Shown: positions 12,601 through 26,770 of the stretch, in pieces
How the letters are laid out: each line of letters begins with the position of its first letter
How positions within the stretch are numbered: position 1 is the first letter of the stretch
DNA from: Albula goreensis
Lineage: Eukaryota > Chordata > Actinopteri > Albuliformes > Albulidae
NCBI GenBank assembly: GCA_022829145.1
Contig: CM040741.1
Coordinates: 42,392,534 to 42,456,533, forward strand
DNA: 64,000 nt
Direction of reading: 5' to 3'
The notes under the pieces: generated by a model
What the model was told of the DNA's origin: nothing
The model's input: only the letters and a program-made list of their open reading frames with translations
The model's database searches: none
Position numbers and translations under genes: made by a program

Positions 12601-15600
12601 ACCCATACCTGGCACTGAACAGAGTTGGGGGAAGGCCGGGGTGGGCTGACATCACATACAAATGATTTGTTTTCATTCTGCATGGGCATGCACAAAAATC
12701 GATTTGTGGGCTTTAAAAAAAGAGAGAATGAGTGTGGAAAGATAAATGCTCAGACAGAAACTGAGCTACTGGAACAGCTGCTGAAGTCTCTGTTCTGTGT
12801 ATTTGAGAGCTGTAAGCTCTGTTTCCTCAGCTATATCTCATTGTTGCCCCTCAAACACTGACTGTGCCCCAATTGCTAGGCAGCTGCTTGCAAAAGCATC
12901 ATTTTAAGGCAGAATTGGCACACTTATTCTTTGAGAGGATGTCAAAAGCCGAGGTCAATAAAGACGCTTCTAAGGTGCTTTATTTTGACAAAAAGATGTA
13001 TTCCGTGTATCCTTCGACCTGTAGGATATACATATAGTCTTTGCAATAACTTCAGAAAATCTCCATATTCTGTCATATAATGGTGAAACAATAGCAGTGA
13101 CAGTATGGGGTGGTTTATAAGTACAACCAATCCACCATTTAATGTAGTTATGGATAAGAATTGATACATTTAAGAAATAAATTGGATGTTTGTGACTTGT
13201 GCTTTCACTGCACAATTGCCATTCGCTATTGACATTGACCTACCATATATCGGCCAGAGCATTTGGAAGTAAGGTCGGTTCAGCTAGAGGTAGTAGCTCT
13301 TGTCCCCAGTTCATGGACCATTTGAAGCTCATGGACCTCAGACTATAAACCCTCACATGATATGAGAATACACTTCAGTTGTTTTAAATCTGTATTTGCT
13401 CCTTGATATGAAGCAAATATCCTTTACAAATAGACATCCCTATGAACTCATATATAACAATTAGAGGATACTTATTCCATAGGCCAGCTCTCATGACCAT
13501 CATTGTTTTTCCAAGTGTTGGCAGGTTGGTAGGTATCGTAGAAGACTCCATTTTCATGGAGATTTTGTCAAACTTTCATCATATTATTGAAAAGTAAATG
13601 ATTTTTATTTGTCTCAGATTTTTTTTTTATTTTATAGTGAGGCACAGTGAAATATGTGTGTCAAATACTGCATGGCTGGATGGTTTGAAATTCACTGTAT
13701 GTTTGTTACATTTTCTGTTGATTTAGTTTGCGACCTTGATCTGCATTCTGCATACAGATGGAAATCAGGGAGGTGTAAATCAATACGTGTCAGTGTATGA
13801 CATTTTGAAGCAAATAAAGTGATGCAATTATTTCATTGATAGGCTGTGATATAATTCACATTTTAAATGAAAGTGATATTCACATTGCCTCAAATAAATA
13901 CTTTCAGGAGAGCTGCACAGGCCTGCTTTTTATGAAATTAAGATCCAAAGACCCATATTGTAAATATAAATTAAATAACAGGCCAATTTTGTTATGGCCT
14001 GGAAAATCAGAGTTTTTAAGAATAGAAGTGTTGTTTCCTCAACTGTTAGCAGCACACAGCTGGAGACACAATTTCAGTGACAGCCTGCTCTTTCACATGG
14101 CCCACTCCAGCGTACAGATCAGACAGATTAGGCAGTCCACACAGGAAGAATGTAATAAGACTTTTATTACCAGGCTTGTGGCAGATGTTAAATCTGGATT
14201 GTTGGTGGGGCAGGTACCACCGGGTCACCTAAGCTTTGCTGTCCTACAGCTTGATGATCTGGGTCAACACTTTATGGTCAGAATCTCTTCATAGTCGGTG
14301 TCTAGATATCCAGCCCTGTGGTTATAAGTATTAATGACTGAGCCTTCACTGTATTGCAGGACACAGGACAGAGTAGGACTCCTCTACCCTTTCCCATATT
14401 CTCAGTTCAAGCACCATTTGGTCACATCCTTCTCATCCATCAATCAATCATCATGCCACCTTCAGGTCTATTGATGATGCACTTAAAGGCAAAACAGGGT
14501 TTCTTGTCCATGGTGTAGTGACATGTCCCAATATTCCTTTACTGAATCCTAGTCATTTCGGTCTTGATTGTAGCAGACAAGTGACCTGCACAGTTAGTCA
14601 TGTACCCAAAGAGGTTTCAGGTTATATACTTTCTGGTAATGAAATAGCAACCATTCAGATGATCAAGGCCAGTCTCAACTCTCCCACACTGACTTGGATA
14701 TTGTATTGATGTTAGCAGGCAACAAATGCCACCAGGAGTTTTATCCCAATATGGCCTTTTTGGACTTAATCCTGAGTTGAACTCATAGATTTTTTCTACC
14801 AGTAAAGTTTGTGTTGTCATATAAAGGCTGTGGGCTATGTGTTTATTGGTTCTAAGAATAGGGTTGATCACAAAGGCATCAGAATTGGAGGTGCTACGCC
14901 GCACACTCAAAAACAGTGGTGTTGCTGCACTTAGATAATATGCTCTGTGCTACCATCAAACCAGTAATGTCTTACAGAATCACTTCCTTCTCATTCCCAA
15001 CAACACTAACAGACAGTGAAGGCAAAGTATATTTATGTCAGTCATTTTAACAATTTAATAAACCCAACAAAGAAATAAAAGTAATATTCTAGTATTCTAG
15101 AATGACCACCTCAATCAGCTCTGTTGAGACCAGGTAGCTGGACCACCCTAATGGCCCCCATGTTTTCCTCAGTCCCAGGTATAACTCAAAACAACAAAAA
15201 AAAAGACTAAAACAAAGGAAAAACAATGCCATGAACACTCTCTGTATATCCTGTTTCATCTGGAAACACACCCAAGAGTTTGCCAGTTACCGATGGTAAA
15301 CGATTCACCAAGCCTTTTCCTGTCACTGAGGTCTCTCTTTTTCTCCCCCTGCTGCTTACAGAGAGCCAGCAGCCCCCCCCAAAGCCCCACAGGTAAAATA
15401 AATCAAAGGGCTCTAGCTAACTACATTCACATAAGGGACTAATGCATACAGGTGGGAACAATCACGAGGTAAAGCATAACAGGGAAAATGCATTAGGAAG
15501 CATACAAATTGGAAAAAACAGGATATGTATGACATACACAGGAGTAATCCAAAATAAAGTTTTCACAGCAAACTACACATGTGAAAATAAACCCACAGAG

Positions 15601-18110
15601 TAAATGGTCTAAACATGTATCAAAGGCAGAGTGATAAAAGCCAATAAATTATGTGGACATCACAATAAATAAAACACAAACACAGTAGGTACTATATCAT
15701 ATTTGCTATACCATTATAGTCTAGGCCTATAAAGAAGTATCATTATCAAAAGCACCATCTGAAATTGTAAGGAAAATTTGTCCTGCCAAGATCACCCTAG
15801 TATAGCTATAATGTAACAAATATGAAAGAGATGACTGGTAAAACCATCATTGGCTAAAAATATTGTTGTGAGCTGACTCAACACTGGTGTGTGCCATTAT
15901 CCTCTCCTCCTGGCAAAAATTTTTTTCTAATATCTCAGTACTTGCTCCCATTGTTTTACCAATATAGCATAACTTTCTTGGGTAGGTATAATACACTAGC
16001 TAGCTCAAATAACTGTCAAGCCAGTATCATAGTTAAGGTACTGCTATTAATGGACTTGGTCAGAGCAAGCCCTGGCCCTGGAGGGCTGCAACGTTTGTTA
16101 TTTTCGTTGTCACTCGGTTTTTCATTGAAGCTTTGATCACCCAGTTTACTCACATCACCATACTTCCTGGCCCTGTATTTATTGCGTATTTTAGGGTAGG
16201 TACGCAAATGTTGACAGGTACAATTATGATAGTATTGTTAAAGAAATGTGATGACATGATGTTGTTATGGGTGTGGTCACATTTTAACATGAACTCAGCT
16301 CCAGTAAGATCTTGGTGATTTAGTGCCTTTGGTGAGTTATCTAAAAACAGGCAGCCTTTCACTTCATAGAGACTCCTTACTCTAAGAGCCAGTTCTCTGT
16401 GCTAGTGTTTGTTTTTGTTGCAGTACTTATTTCACAGAGCTCACCCAGTTCTGTTCATACACTGCTCGGTTCTTCCTGCCCAGCCTTATAGTATTGGGAA
16501 GTGTTGGGGGCATTGTGTGGGGTGACAAGCAGATCCAGTGACTTGCATTTCCCCTCAGCATACCTCCCATATCTGTGGTGAGGTTGCAGGAATGGTATAT
16601 AATAACATCCTTCACAATAATATACACTGAGCAAGGCTTTAGCCTTATCTTAACATGGACATGTCACCTGCGGATTTCTCACCAATGTTTTTTTCCGACG
16701 GTGCTGTGAACAATGAAACTCTTTAAAACTCTAGACTGACACCAGAATGTGTCCATTTGTGTTCACATATTTTTTAAAGTGAATTTCAGGTAGCACATTA
16801 ATCACCTTTCCTTTATAAGTCATCTCGGTGGTAGAAACAAAGATAGACTTTCAATGTGAAATCCACCAAAAGTGAATGTATTCCTGTGAAATATGTACTC
16901 TGTTAAATTGTTTGTGTGTAAATTGATTTCATTCAGGTATTTGGCAGATTGAATGTAATGTTGACTATGTGACCATGGCAGTGGCATGATAATGTGTTGT
17001 TTCCATTATGCTCTATTGCTTCAAAGCTTCAAACCATGACAACTGGGAGCTTTCTGATGTGTACCCATTTGGAAAGTTCATACTATTCAACAGGGTTTTT
17101 CTTTGAAATATCTGTCATCTAAAAAAAAGAGTATCCAGATTAGCTACTCAGGTCTTTCTTTGTTTGAGCTTTCCTTTCATTATGTGTGTCTGTTTCCCCC
17201 CTCCTCCTGACCAGTGTTTTAGTGTTGCTAATAAATTAAAAGGTATGTAAGTAGTCTTTACTTTCAATCACATATTAACAAACTCATATTAGCACAGATT
17301 ACTGAGGTTTTCAGTGGTGAAAAACAAGAGGCCATGGCATGGAAATCCAGTTGAATAAGATAAAAGGTGGTAAGCCAGCAGGTGTTCACTTTGACTGAAT
17401 TCCCATGGGCTTTAGCCAGGTAGCTGTTGTACTACACAAGAGAGATGTACCCGCCATGGCCTTCTGTCACTGTTAGCCAGATTGAGAGTCTCGACTGGAG
17501 GCAATCTTTTGTCCCCACACTTTGGGAACAGTTTCAAGCAATCTGGATATCAAAGCCTAGGGTTAAAGCTCAGTGTTAGTGTCTTCCCTGCTTGTGAACG
17601 GTGCTCTTATTGAATTGGTAAAGTGAAACAGTTGCGGGCTCAATTACTACCGTGTTCAGATGGACAACCTCCCAGGAAAGCAAAGTTGTTGCTCGATGGG
17701 GGGTTAGTGGGCCTGTAGTGAGCAGTCTTGCTTTTTGGCCAGATAAAGCCCAGTGCATTGGCAGGGAGATGAAACATGCTTTCAGAAACCGAGTCTTTCA
17801 GGTGAAATGTGAAGCTGAGGTCCTGACTCACTGTGCCCATGAGATTTTCCATGATACTCTTTCAAGAGCTGGAAGTTCCCTGATGTCCTTGCAAAATTTC
17901 TAACATGGCTAATGTGATCTGCCATCTAATTATCCCTAAAATTAAAAGGGAATAATTCTCTCCCTGTCCAGCTCAGCTAATATCTGGTGAGAATTCTGCT
18001 GCAAAATGACAGCTAGGCATCACTGGGTGTTTTCTGTACATTGTTGCTTGTTGATTTTGCTTCAGTTGCCTAGATAAGGAAGTGGTCCTTACTTAGCTAT
18101 TGGACTATAG
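9670..18110. other. Gene desert; candidate regulatory blocks at 11.7 and 17.4 kb
   Basis: No gene seen. The block 11670-11960 is rich in homeodomain-type sites: TAATTA at 11761, TAATCC at 11784-11789, and several ATTA/TAAT cores. The block 17400-17900 is GC-richer and non-repetitive and carries an 83-residue frame without a known motif. Between 13.8 and 15.4 kb are mixed-complexity sequences, including a 152-residue plus frame (13836-14294) that I cannot assign. Regulatory function is inferred from texture alone. Confidence 0.3.
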
Positions 18111-18112
18111 TG

Positions 18113-18200
18113 CTCTCTCTTTCTCTCTCTGTCTCTCGCTCACACACACACACACACACATGCATGCACATACACACTATCATGCACACACATGTGTTTG
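18113..18200. repeat. Compound (CT)n-(CA)n microsatellite
   Basis: CT-rich run (18113-18150), perfect CA run (18150-18160 onward), then an imperfect TGCATGCACA/CACA tail. Confidence 0.95.
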
Positions 18201-21200
18201 TGTATCTACACTTGCATAAATGTTCCACCCTTCTTGACAATTTTTTGACAAACTGAACTAAGATGACGATAGTAACACTCCTTGATCAAGTATTTGTAGC
18301 TTCATTTCTAAAGGACAAGATAGAACTCTAGTCATTTCTTTATAACATGTATATTAAAAACTTGTTTAACAGGTTGTTGCATTTATAGAAATATAAAAAG
18401 GATCAAATGAGTGTTCTTAGTTAATTGGCTTGTTGAAAGGATGACATCTTATTATGTGCAAGTTTCAGAGGGAAAAAGCCTCTCTCTTTTAACTGGAGTT
18501 CAAGAAGTAGGACAGATGTTTGCAAATATGATCTATGTGTGCACATAAAATAATTATTGGCTGTGGCTTTTCCTCTAGTTCCTTTAGTTACACTAAAGTC
18601 TTGTATGGAGCTGACTGTATTTTCTTCAAATTTTAACAAGGGTTAATACATTTTCCTTCACTATGCATGTAGCCTCAAAATGGATGGTTAAAAAAGTCAC
18701 AAAGAATATTACAGTAAGTTAGACAGGCAGGACAATTTGTCAGCTGTAGGGTTAAAATGCCAGCACTTCTTGATTAAAAATATCATAGACAAGCATGTAA
18801 TTGCTATGAAAAGCTACTCCTGTGCATTTGAATAATCAAAAGAAAGAAAAGAGACATTTTGTTTTACATGTATCTGCATAAAACATGATGAGCAAAGCAG
18901 CCCTTATATCTCTCATCTGAACACAGAGGTCTCAAGCTTGGGACCTTGAGTGCTGCAGTGTCTGCAGGATTTGTGGTTTCCTTTCAACCAGCAGCCAGTT
19001 AAGGTCTTAGGAACCACATAATTGGGTGTTTTACCCAATAAATGGCATACAATAGATAAGAAATTGAAACACATTCAGCAGAAACTGGGGACTTTCAGGT
19101 CTGTTCAACAGAAATTTAAGAAACTTAATTTCTTAAGATTACAGAGAGAAGTGAATACCATAATGTTACACAACAGTAACTCAACTCCAGGAAGAGCCCT
19201 ATGGTTCATTACTGCAGGAACCATCAGTGAAATGGTCATTTTAAATGATGTTAATATGCAGTATTATAATGATAATGTACTGTAGGTGGCAGCAGAAAGT
19301 TCTTAATTAATAGTTCTCACTTAAAGAAACTGTGCGCAATGTACTCTAGCATTTTCACAATAACTGTTCCCCCAACTGAATGACTTAATTCGATAAGATA
19401 TGATTGAAATCTATTCACTGAATGATGTGATTGTAAACAGGAACCAATAATATTGTAAAGATATCAACATCTTGTAGACCTATTCATTGTCATATTATGT
19501 ATGTACCAACACATAAACCTTACTGTATCTGTGAGTGATAGAGGGGAAAATATGTTTTGTTTTTTTTTAAATACATTTTTGTTGTGAAGGTTTTGCTGTA
19601 ACTAGGTATTTAGCTTTTTACTGTCCACTCCAAAGCAAAACAATGAAACAAGCTTTCAGCATTGCAATGTGGAACTGGTAGCATTTTATTTTCCACACTG
19701 TCCTTACTATCATGCTTTGAGAACAGTAAAAAGCATGTTTTCCCCTGCAAAAATAGGACACTTTGTTAGGGACTATGCGATTCTTCTGGGAGTTTTGTGA
19801 TTGTGAGGGAATAATCAGGAGTTTTAGAGTTGAGGGACTTTCAATTGCTGAATGTAAATATGCAGTTGTTCTCTGTCATGTCGTAATTCGTGTTTCCATC
19901 AAGACAAATCAAAAAAACTTCCTTTGAAAAATAATGTTTTTCCATTAAAATGGCTTTAAAATTGCATTCAAATTACACAGCAGGAACCAGCATTTCAAAT
20001 CATTATTTCCTCTGTAATTTGTTTTTGATTCTTGTCATAGAGTGTCTTCAAATCTTTTCTGCCTGTCTGTTTTTCATTTGGACACAATTTGACCTTAAAT
20101 CCCAGGAAAAAGAAGAATCTAAACACTGTGCATGGCCTGGTCTGGAAAAGAGGTCTAGTGCTTTTTGATAATATTTTTCTAGGACTGAAAGTGATGCAAA
20201 ACACACAACACAGGCAAAATGGACAAAAATGTAATGATTTATACCATAATGGAACTGTGTAACATCTTCATATGGAAATACAAAATTGATTCTTATTTTG
20301 GTATCTTTAAATTGTAATAATTAGATGGAGAGGAGCAGGAAAATTAGATGCAGCAATATTTCTCAGTATTGACACATACTGCTTTTCAAAGTAAGACTGA
20401 TGAGATGTGCCCAGATAAGATCTGTGGCAATCATGGGTTTAATGTAGAATAGCATTTACTGAGGTGCCTGCCTATTTTATTCAATTCTAATGCTGTAAGG
20501 TCAGTGTTCAAGATGACTCTTTTTTATTTCGCAAAAGTGTTTTATCACACATTGGTGGCAGAGTCACATTTTCCATTTATAAAAATAGCCCTGACACATG
20601 GCTATGCCTTAGAACTATGGCTAAAAATGCAATCTTGGAAAAGTCAAATGTGTGATATAAAAGAAGGGTGAGAACAGCGATCAATGATCTGGTGAGAGTG
20701 TGATTAAAATATGTTTGAGTATTGGTTATTCTCTTAAGGCATGTAATTATAGTGAGAGAAGGCAGTTTAAAAACAGGACCGTAGAAATGCAAGTTTCTAA
20801 TCAATGAAGGATTCAAATTCAATTCAATATACTCAAAATCTAGCTTGGGTCCTTTTTCAGAGTTGTAATTGTTCTCAAAGTCATTGACAAAGCTAAGCCA
20901 TTTTCCCATGACTTAAGGTTTAGGATTTGCCTCTTGAATTTGACTGATAAGCATTACATGGACTTATAGTTCCACCATGTTTTTTATTCAGATTAGAAGT
21001 GGTTAATTCTGAAATCACAACAATGTGAGGGTACACTAAAAGTCATCTGGAAGTTTTTGGGATTCAGTGATTATGCCTCATGGAACTGGAACATTCTGAC
21101 CCAGAGAAAGATTAAGACATGAACATAATCCTCTGAAAGGAGAAAGTCAGCTTTATGATAATACCAACTCTTGTCAATAGATGGAACCGTGTAAGGAACA

Positions 21201-22436
21201 TCCATTGTCTTGATATAAATGCCATGAATTCATATCTCATCATTTGAAGCTGTTGACATGTCTTTTGTTGATGCGATCTGAATTTTTGTCTTTGAGAAAT
21301 CTGATCAAGTCCTGAAACAGCCTTAGTACAACTTTTTTGTGAAAATACCCATATCCAATTTTTAGCAGATGCAACTGATTTTGATGAGCATATCATAATT
21401 AATAATAATTACAATAGCTTGTGTATATTGTATCAAATGAAATCAACTAACACCTGCCTCACAATTTTCTGTAATATTCTTGAATGAATCCATTCAGGGG
21501 CCAGTGCTCTTTCTTGGAAAACAAACATATGGGAAAATACACATAATGTCTTGTTTGTGATTATTTGAGCTATTTAATACTATCTAATACACTGTTAATG
21601 CAGTATGTATATGTATATATGTGTATATACAGTATAACAATTGTGTTACAGTTTTTAAAAGTTTTTATCTCTGGGTCTACATAAATAAATATAATAGAGG
21701 GCAAACAAGTAATCGCCTACAAGGTATACATTTTAAATGTAGATATTTACAGAGTAATATTTTCTAATTGTAAAACCTGGGGTTACATTTATTCAGAAAA
21801 TGAGCTGATGAAAAGACTGATTCAACACCACGAGCAGCTCACTCAAGGTTTTTCTACACCATTAGCCATAAAACTGCATCAATTTTCATTAATGAGCGAT
21901 TCAGTCTCCCTGAAGTATACATCTTGGCCCTCAAGGCACGGTGTCCTCAATCAACCCCCTTGAAGTACAACACAACCCATATTTGATGCTGCAAGAGTTC
22001 TTTGACATGCAGTATATCAGTGCTGTTCCATGAGTGTTAGGAATAATGACTGTGATGTTCTCAGCTTTGGGGTACCTGGGGGACATGCTGGAATAGACTG
22101 TCCCTTAAAAACAGGCTAATGACATTGATGGAACTGACTTACTGCTGATTCAGTAAAGCTGAAAGACTGCAAACACCCTTGCATTTCCTTCCTGGCAGGT
22201 AGGAACTACTGCCATAGCATCACTGCATTCCCTACCTCATGAGACATGTAGGGAATTAATAAATGTAGCTGAACAGTCACCACAGTGATTGCATGAGAAA
22301 TTGTCAGTATAAATACCACAAGGCAAATTTTTCTGACAAAACAAGTAAGTATTTATATATAGTTCAAGGGTTGCCATAAGCATTTTGGAAAATATACCCC
22401 AATTGGGTATATTGCTATTCAGTAACAAGTGTAATG
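18201..22436. other. Non-coding, nothing recognised
   Basis: AT-rich intergenic DNA. A short TA/TG dinucleotide-like tract lies near 21605-21635. Frames of up to 110 residues (20577-20909, minus) have low-complexity or unassignable translations and no splice context. Confidence 0.4.
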
Positions 22437-23530
22437 TACAGGAGGTGGACAAAGGAATGGAAACACCACATGAAAAAGGCTTTAACTTTTAAGTGACTAA
22501 ATCACAATTATTGAGTCATAGTAACTTGAATTAAAATTCAAGCTTTAAAGGGGGTCCAGAGACGTCTGCAGTTAGTACTCAAATTTCAGTCGCATTGGTT
22601 AAAACTGCAAAATTATGTACTGCAGCAAGGGGAGTAGTGTTGAAAAATATGACAATACATGCCGAACACAAACAAACTGTAAATAAACTGCAAAGACGAA
22701 CGCTGGTTGCAAGTTGCAGCTCACCAACCGGGATAGAAGGACGCTTAAAAGGACAATTGTTAAGCAACCCAAAACTGCAGCCTCAAAAATGACCACTGAA
22801 TTGAATCAATACCTATGTGACCCAGTCTCAGCAAAAAATGAATGTCACAAGCTTCACAATGCTATTGTTTACTGCATGGCCACTATTCAGGAACTGCTTT
22901 AATCCCAGTCTAATGCACAAAGACACATAACCTGGTGTATGGATCACAAAACATAGACCCCTGAGCAATGGCAATAAAAAAGTAATAGGTCTGATGAATT
23001 GTCTCTTAGTCTTTTCCCTGCATCTTGACAGGTTTACATGTAGAGAAACCCAAAGAAAGCCTTCAACCCTCAATGCCTATTCCCAACTGTTGGTGCTGGA
23101 TCTGTAATGGCTTGCGCAGCTATCTCATGGGAGTCATTGGGTCTGATGATTACTCTGCATCGTTGTATATAGGCCAAGCAATAGGAAGCCATTTTACAAG
23201 ACACTGTTCCCTCATGATGTCCCAATATTCCAAGATGATAAACACTCCATACACACTGTTAAAGAAGTGAGTGATTTCATGAGCACCAGGATGAAGTCAA
23301 ACACTTTCCATGGTATCCACAATCACCAGATCCAAACATAATCAAACCTTTATGGGAAGCTGTGGAACACGGAGTGCAGAATATAATTCCACGTCCTTCA
23401 CCATGCAAAGAGCCAGAGGCTTTATCTCTTGAAGAATGGTCCAATATCCCCCTGTGCCCAGCTCAAAACCTGTATGACAACATTCCATGCAGGGCCGAAG
23501 GTGAATGGTGACTCTTACAAGGCAGTATTT
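22437..23530 (+). mobile_element. Degenerate Tc1-like transposon
   Basis: It starts at a TA with the terminal sequence CAGGAGGTGGACAAAGGAAT followed by GGAAACACC, typical of a fish Tc1 family. The transposase appears in pieces. DRRTLKRTIVKQPKTAASK (about 22727-22785) plus TTELNQYLCDPVS is the second helix-turn-helix region. VEKPKESLQPS and 'HHQIQT*SNLYGKLWNTE' recall the 'PKEAYNPE' and 'QSPDLNIIEPLWS' blocks further along. Stops and frame changes occur throughout, and the catalytic Asp residues are not in one frame. The right-hand inverted repeat was not found, so the 3' limit is approximate. Confidence 0.85.
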
Positions 23531-24255
23531 ATAACTTATACGTTACTTGATATTCATAAGCTTCTTGATAGATATAGATATGATGTAACAATAGCATTTT
23601 TATTTCTGATCTACCTACTCAAAATTGTAAGTAAAAATGCAAGGCAATCAGTCTTCAACTTTGCCTGAAATTGTATTTTGAGATCTCATATGAGTCACTG
23701 TTAATGCATATAGACAGAATCGATTCAACAGTATTATTTAATTAGATTTTTTAACTGTTTCTCCCACATAAGGTAAGATCATTTGTGTTTTGCCAGGTTT
23801 TCTGACATTATATATGTATAAACATTTTATAAATGTAACTAATATGAAAATACATTTTGCATGTGAACAATCTACCTTGTATGTACCATTTTTGTTTTTG
23901 TGTGGAAATTTCAGCTCACATGTGAAAAAGCTATTCTTTTGAATTACATAGACTCATGTGTTTTATGTTAGGGCCATTCCAAGGTTCTGCAACAATGGCT
24001 TCTATAGCCAGAGCAGCTCACTTAAGTACAAAGTGAATAGAGGCTATCTTTTGTGGAGCACAATGGTTGAACATTTTCTTGATGATGCCACAAACCAGCA
24101 AAATTCCCTAACAACCAAAAAAGAAAATCATTATTCCATTATAGCAGAGGGCAATGACATGGCAGTGAGCTGAAGATGTTCAACTTAAGGATGACAATTA
24201 ACCCAGACACAAAGTCTTTCAGCTATGGGAGCAATCAGAGAAAATCCATGCAGAC
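23531..24255. other. Non-coding, nothing recognised
   Basis: AT-rich sequence beyond the last recognisable Tc1 homology. The right end of the Tc1 copy may lie in the first 100 bp, unrecognisably decayed. Confidence 0.4.
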
Positions 24256-24300
24256 ACAAGTGTGTGCGTGTGTCTGTGTGTGTGTGTGTGTTGCGCGCAT
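24256..24300. repeat. (TG)n microsatellite
   Basis: Interrupted TG run from about 24260 to 24291, ending in TTGCGCGCATGCAC. Confidence 0.9.
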
Positions 24301-25602
24301 GCACAAATGAATTGCAAATATCCACTGTATACAGATATTTGTCATATCATTTATCTTGTCACTATTGAGCACTTGTATCCTACAGGATAACTTTAATTAC
24401 ATATTCTACATATTCCTAAATTCAAACGGATTACTTTAAAATATATGGAGACAACAATGCTTTGGCTTGCACATTAAATGAAATAATTTGTACAAAAACT
24501 TATTTATTACTGCTCAGTACCACAGAAATGGTGTCTAGTTAAATATACACAATCTGAGCTATGTTCAATGTCTTCACTATGATTATATATTATTTAAGTA
24601 CAGTACTTTCATCATATGCTTATTTGTGTGTGTTTACTAGTGATTTCAGATACTTTGTATGCCTATATGTGCAAAATAAATAAACTTGCAAAGTACAATG
24701 TACAAGCAAATTTCCCAGGTTTTATGAAATATTGGTTGATCTATAAATTCTCAGGGGACCATGGAGAGGATATTAAGAAGACAGAAAATTTGGGGGTTTA
24801 TTTTAAAAATGTCCCTATTAAGGCTGGAAACAGAAGTTTTTGTAACTTCATAGATTCCTACCCAAGTAATGGCAATAGATTTTCAGTTGGAATGTATGTT
24901 TACCAGGTCACACCAGATAAAAGCAGTTATCATGATCATCTTTGTTTACATTCTAAAAAAAATCAATTTCTGAGCATTCTTGATTAAACATAATTACCAC
25001 AATGTATTTGTGTCTCAACTTAAAAACCATTTCATTAATCTAATAGAGTTTAGTCTTTTTTCTCAACAAGTTAAGAGTTAACCCAGTCAGACATTGGATA
25101 GGTCAGTCCCTACAAAAGATGAGTCTGACCCCCTTTGGTGCTCTCAATACACATCACCCAATGAGGGGCCTACAGCTTTACTCCCTGCTGGGTGAAGTAT
25201 TTCAGTGACTGATGTAGAGAAGAGAATTTTAATTAGTGAAGTCTTGACTTTTTTCTTCTTTTAGATTTTTGAAGAAGTTTGGTTCCTCTGTGTTACATGT
25301 CTGTTCTTTTCTTCTGTTCTAGTTACATTAAAGTTGAAAAGAAACCATTCCCTGGCAAGGTCCAGTTCATAGGTGTGTTCATATACAAATGTTCAAAAAT
25401 GTACAAAAGTTAAAAAGACATTGGCATCATTGTTTCAGTTCCTTTTGTGTTATTCACAAAGGAACACATGATTTACTGCTTAATTGAGTAGAATAAACAT
25501 TGCAATAATGGATGGAGATTAGTTAACAGACTGTCATCTGAATATTTGATATGTCATAAAATCAATATTATGCATCACTAGCAATCTCATATTTTAGAAA
25601 GC
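24301..25602. other. Non-coding; one unassigned 123-residue frame
   Basis: A 123-residue plus frame (24616-24987) contains FKNVPIKAGNRSFCNFIDSY and similar mixed sequence but no motif I know. No convincing splice sites, start context or poly(A) signal mark it as a gene. Chance or a very old transposon remnant are both possible. Confidence 0.3.
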
Positions 25603-26770
25603 TTAACCCTCCTATGATATTCGGGGACAACTTGACCCCATTCAGTGTTTGACATTTCTTAAAAACCAACAAAGGTTATTTTTTCAACCTGATACTGTAT
25701 GACATGTCCAATTGTGATGGGATGAAACAGTAAACATGCATTCATAATGATGTTTTTAAAGTCCTGAACATACTTTGTATACAAAGGTGTTGTGTAGGGT
25801 CATTTTGACCAGACCTGATATGGTGATGTGTCTTTGAGAATTAAGATCATTCGTTCAAAATGGGGGAGGAGGAAACAGAAAAAAATTGATAGATATCCAT
25901 ACAGCCTTCACAATTAATTCCTCTTTTAAAGTGGTTCTGCTGGAGATTTTCAGAATGAACACTACTTATATTACAAATACTTATCAGTGAGGCTCTGCTG
26001 TATGTATTTGATAAAGGAAGTGAGGTAGAGGAGGAAGTGTCAGAAACTGCAGCCAATATTGAGGAGGAGCCTGATGATGATATATCCTCCTCTGATGAAA
26101 CTGAGTCCTTTGAGGACAAACCTCCTGCAGTCACTCAAGCACTCAGAGAGGACGTTTATACATTGAAAAATAGAAACATATTATTGGTCTCCATCCCCAC
26201 ATGAAGGTCAGGGTAGACTAAGTGCTGCAAATTTGAGCAAAATGGTTCCAGGCTCCATCAGATTCACTGTCACCCACATTCAAGGCATAAAATCTGCCTT
26301 TGAACTGTTCATGCCAGTGTCAATGCAGAGGATTGTCCTTGGGATGACCAACCCAGAAGGTAGGCAGGTGTATAATGATAATTGGAAAGAGCTTGATGAT
26401 GAGACCCACTTACATGCCTACTTTGGACTGCTGACTTTTGGCTGGAGTGTATAAATTTCAAGATGAAACAACAGCAGACCTATGGAATGCTGACTCTGGC
26501 AGGGCAATATTTCTGACAATATTTCATGTGTGTAATGCAACCAGTAAATTTGCAAGAAGCACACAAATACTTTCTGGACATTATGTGCAAAGAGATGGAG
26601 GAAAGGATTGGACTGTGCATTAAAAATACTGGTCTTCTGATATATTCCATAGTTCATCACTGATATTTTTATCACTGAGTCCCTTATTCTTTGTTAAAGA
26701 TAAAGTTATCTTTTTATCAGTTTTTTTAATCAGTTTTGACTGGGGAAAGACTGACTCCAAATGCAATAAA
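25603..26770 (+). mobile_element. piggyBac element, 5' half, copy 2
   Basis: It begins at TTAA (25603-25606, the piggyBac target) followed by CCCTCCTATGATATTCGGGG, the usual tip of fish piggyBac elements. A subterminal palindromic GGGTCATTTTGACC lies at 25797-25810. The transposase N-terminus follows: acidic leader (about 26010-26150), then 'WSPSPHEGQGRLSAANLS' (about 26185-26240), the intact frame SKMVPGSIRFTVTHIQ...ETHLHAYFGLL (26233-26454), and, after a frame change, 'AGVYKFQDETTADLWNAD' plus 'GRAIFLTIF' (26438-26530). Homology fades near 26640 and the catalytic domain is absent. No right-hand terminus with TTAA was found; a T-rich 3' UTR-like stretch extends to about 26770. Confidence 0.85.

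Noticed and set aside
13836-14294. 152-residue plus frame as a protein-coding gene
   Set aside because: No known domain, no supporting splice sites or poly(A) signal, and no codon bias visible; left as unassigned.
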